Part shown: piece by piece, positions 21,178-31,358 of the stretch
Layout of the letters: each line of letters opens with the position of its first letter
How positions within the stretch are numbered: the first letter of the stretch is position 1
NCBI GenBank assembly: GCA_022599775.1
Contig: JAHZLQ010000067.1
Location: 1 to 52,612, forward strand
Length of the DNA: 52,612 nucleotides
Source: Gammaproteobacteria bacterium
GTDB lineage: Bacteria > Pseudomonadota > Gammaproteobacteria > Nevskiales > Nevskiaceae
Direction of reading: 5' to 3'
Notes under the pieces: model-generated
Told to the model about the DNA's origin: nothing
Seen by the model: only the letters and a program-made list of their open reading frames with translations
Databases searched by the model: none
Made by a program: the position numbers and the translations under genes

Positions 21178-21262
21178 GCCGACGTGGTGGAATTGGTAGA
21201 CACGCTATCTTGAGGGGGTAGTGGGGAAACCCGTGTGAGTTCGAGTCTCACCGTCGGCACCA
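21178..21262 (+). tRNA. leuU: tRNA-Leu (anticodon GAG)
   Basis: A class II tRNA of 85 nt including an encoded CCA. The acceptor stem is GCCGACG/CGTCGGC with discriminator A. The anticodon loop TTGAGGG sits on stem CTATC/GGTAG, giving anticodon GAG. A long variable arm (gtggggaaacccgt) and TTCGAGTC T-loop are present. The location after secG matches E. coli leuU. A TAGAAT box at 21156-21161 could be its -10. Confidence 0.95.
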
Positions 21263-21353
21263 GCTGCATCCTCGGATGCCTCCGGGCGAGTCAGCGGGTT
21301 GTTGGAAGGTTTGTAGATGTTGTGGTTTTTGGAGTGTTTTCTGCGGTTTTGGC

Positions 21354-21382
21354 TTGAAACTCATGGCCTGAATGCGTAGGAT
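21354..21382 (+). promoter_or_regulatory. Promoter of the initiator tRNA / rimP-nusA-infB unit
   Basis: TTGAAA (21354-21359) and TAGGAT (21377-21382) are 17 bp apart. The predicted start is near 21389, nine bases before the mature tRNA. In E. coli the metY promoter also feeds rimP-nusA-infB by read-through. Confidence 0.6.
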
Positions 21383-21397
21383 GCGCGCCGACTCTGG

Positions 21398-21474
21398 TGC
21401 GGGGTGGAGCAGTCTGGCAGCTCGTCGGGCTCATAACCCGAAGGTCGCAGGTTCGAATCCTGCCCCCGCTACCA
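21398..21474 (+). tRNA. metY: Initiator tRNA-fMet (anticodon CAT)
   Basis: A 77-nt tRNA with encoded CCA. The initiator hallmarks are present: a mismatch at position 1-72 and three consecutive G-C pairs (GGG/CCC) in the anticodon stem around CTCATAA. The body is nearly identical to E. coli metY. The first acceptor pair is T1-T72 rather than the usual C1-A72. It lies upstream of rimP as in E. coli. Confidence 0.94.
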
Positions 21475-21490
21475 ATCGGAGCAGTAAACG

Positions 21491-21518
21491 GCCCCGCTTT
21501 ATCGGGGCTTTTTTTTTC
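21491..21518 (+). terminator. Intrinsic terminator between tRNA-fMet and rimP
   Basis: A GCCCCG/CGGGGC stem (21491-21496 and 21503-21508) with a CTTTAT loop is followed by a run of T residues to about 21517. It ends only about 10 nt before the rimP ATG, so rimP-nusA expression must come from read-through or from a start overlapping this site. Confidence 0.85.
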
Positions 21519-21528
21519 TTAGGCGCGA

Positions 21529-21984
21529 ATGACAGGACTGACGGAAAAACTGACGGCAATGCTGGAGCCGGTGATCGAGAGTCTCGGCTACGAACTGTTA
21601 ATGCTTGAATTGACCGGTCAGGGTCACAATTCCGTTCTTCGTCTTTATATTGATTCGCCCGATGGAATCGATCTGGGCGACTGCGAGCGGGTCAGCAGAG
21701 AAGTGGCCGGCGCGCTTGATGTTGAAGACCCGATCCCCCAGGCGTATCAGCTGGAAGTGTCGTCGCCCGGCCTCGATCGGCCGTTGGCGAAGCCGCAGCA
21801 CTTCGAGCGTTTCGCGGGCGAGGAGGTCAAGATCAGCTTGTTTTACCCGCGTGACGGCCGCAAGAGGTTCGATGGTGTACTGCGGGGGATCAACGGCAGC
21901 CTGGTGCTGCTGGAGACGCCGGGTGGCGTGATCGAGCTGGAACTCACGGATATCGAGCGGGCACGCCTTGTGCCCCAGTTTTGA
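21529..21984 (+). CDS. rimP: Ribosome maturation factor RimP
   Basis: A 151-aa factor for 30S subunit maturation. It contains the RimP_N domain with GYELLMLELTG and LRLYIDSPDGIDLGDCE, followed by VSSPGLDRPL, and an SH3-like C-terminal domain. The ribosome site before the ATG is weak (gcgcga). It is the first protein gene of the nusA-infB operon. Confidence 0.94.
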   Translation: MTGLTEKLTAMLEPVIESLGYELLMLELTGQGHNSVLRLYIDSPDGIDLGDCERVSREVAGALDVEDPIPQAYQLEVSSPGLDRPLAKPQHFERFAGEEVKISLFYPRDGRKRFDGVLRGINGSLVLLETPGGVIELELTDIERARLVPQF

Positions 21985-22002
21985 CGTGGAGTAGTTAGCG
22001 TC

Positions 22003-22785
22003 ATGAGCAAAAACGTATTATTGGTCGCGGACGTCGTCTCGAACGAGAAAGGCGTCGAAAAGGACATCATCTTCGAGGCAATCGAAGCCGCGCTCGCGTC
22101 CGCGACAAAAAAGCGCTACGGCGAAAACATCGATGTGCGCGTCACGATCGATCGCTCGACCGGCGAATACGTGACGATGCGCCGCTGGCTCGTGGTCGAT
22201 GACGAGGATCCGGAATTCGAATCCCCGGACCGCCAAATTCTCTATATGCGCGCCGAGCAGAAGCAGCCCGGCGTCGCGGTGGGCGAATACATCGAAGAGC
22301 TGCTGCCGAATGTCGAGTTCGGTCGCATTTCTGCCCAGGCTGCGAAGCAGGTCATCGTGCAGAAGGTGCGTGAGGCTGAACGCTCACAGATCGTTGAAGC
22401 CTACAGCGACCGTGTCGGTGAGCTATTGACCGGCATGGTCAAGCGCTTGGAACGTGGCAGCATCATTGTCGATCTGGGCGGCAACACCGAGGCGATCATC
22501 GCGCGTGATCAGGTCATTCCGCGAGAGCCGGTGCGTGTGGGCGATCGCATTCGCGGCTTCCTCTATGAGGTGAGCCCGCAGACGCGCGGCCCGCAGCTGT
22601 TCCTGTCGCGTACCTCTCCGGAGTACCTGATCGAACTGTTCAAGCTGGAAGTGCCCGAAATCGCGCAGGGCCTGATCGAGGTCAAGGGCGCCGCCCGCGA
22701 CCCCGGCCTGCGTGCCAAGGTCGCGGTCCAGGCCAAGGACAAGCGTATCGACCCCGTCGGCGCCTGCGTCGGCATGCGCGGTTAG
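22003..22785 (+). CDS. nusA: NusA N-terminal part up to the amber codon
   Basis: This 260-aa segment contains the RNAP-binding domain, the S1 domain and the start of KH1. It ends at GMRG followed by TAG. If translated alone it would lack KH2 and the acidic repeats, and its KH1 would be cut. Confidence 0.6.
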   Translation: MSKNVLLVADVVSNEKGVEKDIIFEAIEAALASATKKRYGENIDVRVTIDRSTGEYVTMRRWLVVDDEDPEFESPDRQILYMRAEQKQPGVAVGEYIEELLPNVEFGRISAQAAKQVIVQKVREAERSQIVEAYSDRVGELLTGMVKRLERGSIIVDLGGNTEAIIARDQVIPREPVRVGDRIRGFLYEVSPQTRGPQLFLSRTSPEYLIELFKLEVPEIAQGLIEVKGAARDPGLRAKVAVQAKDKRIDPVGACVGMRG

Positions 22786-22788
22786 CGC

Positions 22789-23499
22789 GTGCAGAGCGTG
22801 TCCAATGAACTCGCTGGCGAGCGTATCGATATCGTTCCCTGGGATGACAACACCGCACAGTTCGTCGTCAATGCGATGGCGCCGGCCGAGGTCGAGTCGA
22901 TCGTTGTCGATGAAGAAGCGCACAGCATGGCCATCGCGGTGGCCGACGAGAAGCTGGCGCAGGCGATCGGCCGCGGCGGTCAGAACGTGCGCCTGGCGTC
23001 CGAGTTGACCGGCTGGGTGCTCAACGTGATGACCGCCGAAGATGCGGCGGCCATGACTGAGAAGGAGAATGAGGCCGTTAGCCGGGCCTTCATCGAGCAG
23101 CTGGGCGTGGACGAGGAAATCGCTGTCATTCTGGTACAAGAGGGATTCACGACCCTGGAAGAGGTCGCGTATGTGCCGGAACAGGAGCTGCTCGAGATCG
23201 AGGAGTTCGACGAGGAAATCGTCGCCGAACTGCGCTCCCGCGCCCGCGACGCGCTGCTGACGCGCGCAATTGCAAGCGCCGAGCATGTGGGTGAAGGGCA
23301 GGCCGAGGACGCATTACAGTCGGTCGAAGGTGTCGATGACGAGATGGCACAGAAGCTGACCGAGCACGGCATCAAGACGCGGGATGATCTCGCGGAACTG
23401 GGTGTCGACGAGTTGATGGAAATCATCGAAATTGACGAGGCACGCGCCGGCGAGCTGATCATGGCCGCACGCGCGCACTGGTTCGAAGAGCAGGCTTGA
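22789..23499 (+). CDS. nusA: NusA C-terminal part after the amber codon
   Basis: A 236-aa segment in the same frame, beginning at a GTG two codons after the TAG. It holds the rest of KH1 (NELAGERIDIV), KH2 with AIGRGGQNVRLA, and two acidic helix-hairpin-helix repeats. No ribosome site precedes the GTG, so an independent start would rely on coupling to the upstream stop. Confidence 0.5.
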   Translation: MQSVSNELAGERIDIVPWDDNTAQFVVNAMAPAEVESIVVDEEAHSMAIAVADEKLAQAIGRGGQNVRLASELTGWVLNVMTAEDAAAMTEKENEAVSRAFIEQLGVDEEIAVILVQEGFTTLEEVAYVPEQELLEIEEFDEEIVAELRSRARDALLTRAIASAEHVGEGQAEDALQSVEGVDDEMAQKLTEHGIKTRDDLAELGVDELMEIIEIDEARAGELIMAARAHWFEEQA

Positions 23500-23565
23500 G
23501 CCCTTTTTGAAGAGGGTCATCGCTCGCCGCACCGTCGAACCACTGCCGATTGAACTGGAGTAAAG

Positions 23566-26238
<2,673 letters not shown>

Positions 26239-26257
26239 AGGCGGCCACCGATTCATC

Positions 26258-26623
26258 ATGCCCAAGGAATATTCGCGCAGCCAGCGCGTCAAGGTTCAGA
26301 TTCAAAGAGAGCTGACGCAGCTGATCTCCGAAGGCTATTCGGATGCGCGGCTGAGCCTGGTGACCTTCACCAACGTCGAGCTGACGGCCGATTTGAGCAG
26401 CGCCCGCGTGTTTGTCAGCCGGATGGGCATGGATGTCAGCGAGGCGCTGGTCTTGCTCAAGGAAATGGCGCCGCGCATGCGCGGCGAGCTGGGTCGCAGG
26501 TTGCGCATGCGCCACGCGCCGGAGCTGTACTTCTTCAGTGATGAAGTGCCCGATACCGCCGACAGGATCAATCGCCTGATCCGCGACGCGGTCGCCGATG
26601 ACGAAAGTCACCATAAGGACTGA
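26258..26623 (+). CDS. rbfA: Ribosome-binding factor RbfA
   Basis: A 121-aa KH-fold protein required for 16S rRNA 5'-end maturation and cold adaptation. It has RSQRVKVQIQRELTQLI at the N-terminus, FTNVELTADLSSARVFVS, and LRMRHAPELYFFSDE near the end. The start at 26258 gives MPKEYSR, the family N-terminus; a longer frame upstream runs through infB and is rejected. It sits 19 nt after infB and 12 nt before truB. Confidence 0.94.
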   Translation: MPKEYSRSQRVKVQIQRELTQLISEGYSDARLSLVTFTNVELTADLSSARVFVSRMGMDVSEALVLLKEMAPRMRGELGRRLRMRHAPELYFFSDEVPDTADRINRLIRDAVADDESHHKD

Positions 26624-26635
26624 GCGCGGGCTGCA

Positions 26636-27544
26636 ATGGCGAGACGCAAGCCGGGTGCGCGAGACGTGCATGGCATCCTACTGCTCGACAAGCCGACCGG
26701 GATGACCTCCAACGGTGCCCTGCAGCAGATCAAGCGAATGTATGGTGCCGCCAAGGCCGGACATACTGGCAGTCTTGATCCACTGGCGACCGGTCTGTTA
26801 CCGATCTGCTTTGGTCATGCGACCAAGCTGACGACCTATCTGCTGGAGTCGGACAAGCGTTATCGCGTGCGCGCCCGCATGGGCAGCCGAACCGATACTG
26901 CGGATTCGGACGGCGAGATCGTCGAGCGGACGGATCATATTGCAGGCGCGGAGGCTCTGCGCCCCGCGATCGCGGCGATGCTCGGCGAGATCGAACAGAT
27001 TCCGCCGATGTATTCCGCGATCAAGCATCAGGGGCGGCGGCTTTACGAGCTGGCGCGAAAGGGCGAAGCCGTGGAACGTCAGCCGAGAACGGTCACGATT
27101 CATTCCATGCAGCTGCTTTCGGTTGCGGAGTCGGAATTCGAGCTGGACGTGCATTGCTCGAAAGGCACCTATATCCGGGTGCTGGTGGAAGATCTGGCGC
27201 GCGCTGCCGGAACCTTGGCACATGTCACGATGCTGCGTCGCACCGAGGTGGCGCCGTTCTCGGGTGAGGGCATGGTCGGCATCGCGCAACTGGAACAGGC
27301 TGCGTCGGAGGGGCGCGAAGCGCTGGACCGTCTGCTGGTGTCCCCGTCCGCAGCGTTCGCTGGCTGGCCGCAACTCAGTGTTGACGCCGACCGCGCATTT
27401 TACCTGTCGCGAGGACAGGCGGTTCGCGTTGCCGACGCACCAAAAGAGGGCGCCATCGCGGTGTTTGGACCGGACGCGCGTCTACTCGGCATCGCGGTGA
27501 TTGATGCGGACGGTCTGGTGGCCCCACGGCGCTGGATGTCCTGA
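26636..27544 (+). CDS. truB: tRNA pseudouridine-55 synthase TruB
   Basis: A 302-aa enzyme that makes pseudouridine 55 in the T-loop of tRNAs. The catalytic motif GHTGSLDPLATG has Asp48, the same position as in E. coli. Other family parts are GILLLDKPTGMTSN and KGTYIRVLVEDL, with a PUA-like C-terminal domain. It is part of the infB-rbfA-truB run. Confidence 0.96.
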   Translation: MARRKPGARDVHGILLLDKPTGMTSNGALQQIKRMYGAAKAGHTGSLDPLATGLLPICFGHATKLTTYLLESDKRYRVRARMGSRTDTADSDGEIVERTDHIAGAEALRPAIAAMLGEIEQIPPMYSAIKHQGRRLYELARKGEAVERQPRTVTIHSMQLLSVAESEFELDVHCSKGTYIRVLVEDLARAAGTLAHVTMLRRTEVAPFSGEGMVGIAQLEQAASEGREALDRLLVSPSAAFAGWPQLSVDADRAFYLSRGQAVRVADAPKEGAIAVFGPDARLLGIAVIDADGLVAPRRWMS

Positions 27545-27562
27545 ACTTTATTGCGGTTTTGC

Positions 27563-27591
27563 TTGTTTGTACCCCGGCGCACCGCTACAAT
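27563..27591 (+). promoter_or_regulatory. rpsO-pnp promoter
   Basis: TTGTTT (27563-27568) and TACAAT (27586-27591) are 17 bp apart in the 91-bp gap between truB and rpsO. The predicted start near 27598 leaves a leader of about 38 nt, where S15 autoregulation acts in E. coli. Confidence 0.6.
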
Positions 27592-27635
27592 TCCGCGCCT
27601 TAAAAGAGACTTGACAAGTTTGGAGCTTTGATTAA

Positions 27636-27905
27636 ATGGCCTTGACCGTTGAACAGAAGCGCACCGTTCTGGAGAAATTCCAGCGTGCGCAGGGCGATAC
27701 CGGATCGCCGGAAGTACAGGTTGCGTTGCTGTCCGAGCGCATCAAGACGCTCGCCCCGCATTTTGAGGCGAACAAGAAAGATCATCATTCCCGCCGTGGT
27801 CTGCTCAAGATGGTGAACCAGCGCCGCAAGCTGCTGGATTATCTGAAGAGTGAAGATGCCGATCGCTACAAGTCGCTGATCGCCGAGCTCGGCCTGCGCC
27901 GCTAA
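27636..27905 (+). CDS. rpsO: 30S ribosomal protein S15
   Basis: An 89-aa primary 16S rRNA-binding protein of the platform. The conserved [16 protein letters not shown] and [24 protein letters not shown] (in part) are present. Length equals E. coli S15. It precedes pnp by 40 nt, the standard order. Confidence 0.97.
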   Translation: MALTVEQKRTVLEKFQRAQGDTGSPEVQVALLSERIKTLAPHFEANKKDHHSRRGLLKMVNQRRKLLDYLKSEDADRYKSLIAELGLRR

Positions 27906-27945
27906 GCGCAGTCCACCCGCTATTCACCACATTGAGGAGATCACC

Positions 27946-30054
<2,109 letters not shown>

Positions 30055-30075
30055 AGACTGAAACGCCTTAATTTG

Positions 30076-30102
30076 GTGCCGGCAGGACTTGCCTGCTGGC
30101 AC
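30076..30102 (+). other. Hairpin after pnp
   Basis: gtgccggcagg (30076-30086) pairs with cctgctggcac (30092-30102), 11 bp with one G-T pair and a 5-nt loop. No T-run follows, so it is more likely a 3'-end stabilising structure than an intrinsic terminator. Confidence 0.5.
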
Positions 30103-30138
30103 ATTTAGGTGCACAATTAGTCTATTAACCGTATGTGC

Positions 30139-30165
30139 AAAAAAAAGCCCCCACATGGTGGAGGC
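30139..30165 (-). terminator. Terminator of sRNA A
   Basis: On the minus strand an 8-position stem (GCCTCCAC with GTGGGGGC, one A-C mismatch) with a 3-nt loop is followed by TTTTTTTT (30146-30139). Confidence 0.85.
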
Positions 30166-30166
30166 T

Positions 30167-30205
30167 AAGGTGCGAGAAAGGCGCGAAGCCTTTCTGGAGG
30201 AGACT
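30167..30205 (-). repeat. 39-nt core shared by the two sRNAs, copy A
   Basis: The segment matches 30529-30567 at 38 of 39 positions. It contains the anti-SD stretch, the GAAAGGC/GCCTTTC hairpin (loop TTCGC here, CTCGC in copy B) and the linker before the terminator. Flanking sequence, including the terminator stems, is not conserved at the base level. Confidence 0.85.
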
Positions 30206-30241
30206 TGTTAATCTTCAAAGAACCAGAAAACTAATAATTCG

Positions 30242-30263
30242 ACCCGGCTCTGCCGGGTTTTTT
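30242..30263 (+). terminator. Plus-strand intrinsic terminator downstream of pnp
   Basis: acccggc (30242-30248) pairs with gccgggt (30252-30258) and is followed by a run of T residues to 30263. It probably ends pnp transcripts that pass through the antisense of sRNA A. The same hairpin forms near the 5' end of sRNA A on the other strand. Confidence 0.75.
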
Positions 30264-30276
30264 ATTGCCTGACTCT

Positions 30277-30288
30277 TGTTGCAGTGCA
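30277..30288 (-). promoter_or_regulatory. Putative PhaR operator at the sRNA A start site
   Basis: TGCACTGCAACA on the minus strand begins at the last base of the -10 box and covers the predicted start. The phaR promoter has the identical 12-mer in the same position (31353-31342). PhaR-type regulators are known to bind TGC/GCA-rich sites; binding here is inference. Confidence 0.5.
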
Positions 30289-30316
30289 CTATAAAGATGA
30301 CCCGGCAGCTTGTCAA
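30288..30316 (-). promoter_or_regulatory. Promoter of sRNA A
   Basis: TTGACA (30316-30311) and TATAGT (30293-30288) are separated by exactly 17 bp. The -35 is a perfect consensus and the -10 matches five of six. Confidence 0.82.
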
Positions 30317-30501
30317 TTCATGGGCCATGGATTTCGTAGCCGTTCCCGTAGCGGGCTCGCGCGGTGAAATACCAATGACGCACTGTTCATAAATAGAGGG
30401 GCACTCGCGCCTTGCTTACGGAGCCGGTCAATTTTCCCGTCAAATGCGTCGATTGGATCCTGTTGATTGGGCTGAAGTCGATGAGCTCAAAAATTTCACA
30501 C

Positions 30502-30527
30502 AAAAAAAAGCCCTCTATAGAGAGGGC
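30502..30527 (-). terminator. Terminator of sRNA B
   Basis: On the minus strand a perfect 7-bp stem GCCCTCT/AGAGGGC with a 4-nt loop is followed by eight T residues (30509-30502). It could also end phaR transcripts. Confidence 0.88.
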
Positions 30528-30528
30528 C

Positions 30529-30567
30529 AAGGTGCGAGAAAGGCGCGAGGCCTTTCTGGAGGAGACT
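30529..30567 (-). repeat. 39-nt core shared by the two sRNAs, copy B
   Basis: The second copy of the core at 30167-30205, differing at one loop base. The anti-SD stretch is at 30567-30556. Confidence 0.85.
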
Positions 30568-30630
30568 GGTCACAGTCCAAAAGTGATAACTGCGGGGTGT
30601 CGCGTCACTTTCTTACTGTTGATGCGTTGC

Positions 30631-30659
30631 AGTATAGAGATTGATGGCTAGAGTGTCAA
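30631..30659 (-). promoter_or_regulatory. Promoter of sRNA B
   Basis: TTGACA (30659-30654) and TATACT (30636-30631) are separated by exactly 17 bp. CTGCAAC overlaps and follows the -10 box, a partial version of the element in the sRNA A and phaR promoters. Confidence 0.82.
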
Positions 30660-30825
30660 CATCTGATGTTCAAAAAGTTCCCAACGAGTTCAATGAGTTA
30701 CGGTTGAGAGTGGAAAATATGACGTATCGTTCATTAATCGGCGTCAGATATCGGAAATTTGTGCTCATGCTGCCTGATTTGTAAGGCCAGCTTCGTGCCA
30801 TTTTGCCTGCTCGGAGCAGTGATCC

Positions 30826-31320
30826 TTATTCCTCATCGGTCCGACCGCGCTGACTGCGAACCGCTTTGGCGCGCGAGAGGTTGCGAAGAAACTCGCGCCT
30901 GACCGAACGCCATATCGGAACGTGTTCCTCGGCCATCTCACGCAGAGACTGTAGCGGCTGTTCTGCCTTGCCCAACATTTGCCGCAACTGCTCGGCAAAG
31001 GTGTGTTGCTGGTCCAGGAACAATTGCATGGACAGTTCGAGATATCGGCTGATGCTCGACTGCATCGGATCGCCGTAGAAGCGGATGACGTGCCGCAGCA
31101 TCTCCGTCTGAAAGATCGGGTCGCCACCTTCCTCCTGTTCGGCGATGACCTGCAGAAGGATGCTGCGCGTGATGTCGTCCTTGCTGCGTTTGTCGATGAC
31201 TTCGAAGTCGATGTCCTCCAGGACCAGCTGTCGGACTTCTTCAAGCGTGATGTAGCGACTGATCTCCGTGTCGTACAGGCGACGGTTCGGATACTTCTTG
31301 ATGATGCGGACATCGCTCAT
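30826..31320 (-). CDS. phaR: Polyhydroxyalkanoate synthesis regulator PhaR
   Basis: A 164-aa DNA-binding regulator that senses PHA granules and represses phasin genes and often itself. The N-terminal PHB/PHA accumulation regulator domain is clear (IIKKYPNRRLYDTEISRYITLEEV, in part, at 5-28), followed by the PHB_acc region with SISRYLELSMQLFLDQQ and a basic tail. No PHA synthase or phasin gene lies in the window. Its promoter carries TGCACTGCAACA, consistent with autoregulation. Two sRNA genes follow on the same strand. Confidence 0.92.
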   Translation of the reverse strand: MSDVRIIKKYPNRRLYDTEISRYITLEEVRQLVLEDIDFEVIDKRSKDDITRSILLQVIAEQEEGGDPIFQTEMLRHVIRFYGDPMQSSISRYLELSMQLFLDQQHTFAEQLRQMLGKAEQPLQSLREMAEEHVPIWRSVRREFLRNLSRAKAVRSQRGRTDEE

Positions 31321-31341
31321 GTTTGCGGCCGGCTCAAGTTA

Positions 31342-31358
31342 TGTTGCAGTGCATTATA
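31342..31358 (-). promoter_or_regulatory. phaR -10 box with putative PhaR operator
   Basis: TATAAT (31358-31353) runs into TGCACTGCAACA (31353-31342), sharing 17 of 18 bases with the sRNA A start region. No good -35 is seen. The box overlaps the gluQ stop codon. The leader to the phaR ATG is about 26 nt. Confidence 0.6.

Larger units (their letters stand above)
22003..23499 (+). pseudogene. nusA: Transcription termination/antitermination factor NusA, interrupted by an in-frame TAG
   Basis: The reading frame encodes a full NusA of 498 positions (E. coli has 495): N-terminal RNAP-binding domain (1-125), S1 domain (about 135-200), KH1 and KH2 (about 200-345), and two acidic repeats at the C-terminus. 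Codon 261 (22783-22785) is TAG. It falls directly after the KH1 GxxG loop, GACVGMRG, where relatives have Ser or Ala (GMRGSRVQ). One base change (TCG to TAG) would explain it. Everything after the stop keeps the same frame and is fully conserved, so decay is not visible beyond this codon. NusA is essential in most gammaproteobacteria, so possibilities are sequencing error, suppression or read-through, or a re-start at the GTG at 22789. Confidence 0.9.
30139..30281 (-). ncRNA. Candidate small RNA A (anti-Shine-Dalgarno sibling sRNA)
   Basis: A predicted 143-nt minus-strand RNA. The promoter is TTGACA, 17 bp, TATAGT (30316-30288), giving a start near 30281. The transcript has a CCCGGC/GCCGGG hairpin near the 5' end, an AU-rich segment, then AGTCTCCTCCAG (30205-30194). 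A 7-bp hairpin GAAAGGC/GCCTTTC and a TCGCACCTT linker follow. It ends in the terminator GCCTCCAC-CAT-GTGGGGGC plus eight T residues. No ORF of note is seen in it. CUCCUCC complements ribosome-binding sites and would act as a seed. Its 5' end overlaps a putative PhaR operator. It is not assigned to a known family. Confidence 0.72.
30502..30624 (-). ncRNA. Candidate small RNA B (anti-Shine-Dalgarno sibling sRNA)
   Basis: A predicted 123-nt minus-strand RNA and sibling of sRNA A. The start near 30624 follows TTGACA, 17 bp, TATACT. The 5' part differs from sRNA A and can form its own hairpin (AAAGTGA with TCACTTT). The shared 39-nt core with AGTCTCCTCCAG follows, then GCCCTCT-CTAT-AGAGGGC and eight T residues. 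The two terminator stems differ in sequence but keep pairing, so selection acts on structure. It lies between phaR and sRNA A. Confidence 0.75.

Noticed and set aside
22783-22785. TAG as a reassigned sense codon in this genome
   Set aside because: greA, infB, ligA, btuB and the site-2 protease gene end at TAG exactly where their families end, so TAG is an ordinary stop here.
30412-30651. 79-aa and 66-aa plus-strand frames across the sRNA B region
   Set aside because: They run through the antisense of the sRNA terminator and core, with lysine-rich low-complexity sequence from the A-run. The RNA-gene explanation fits much better.
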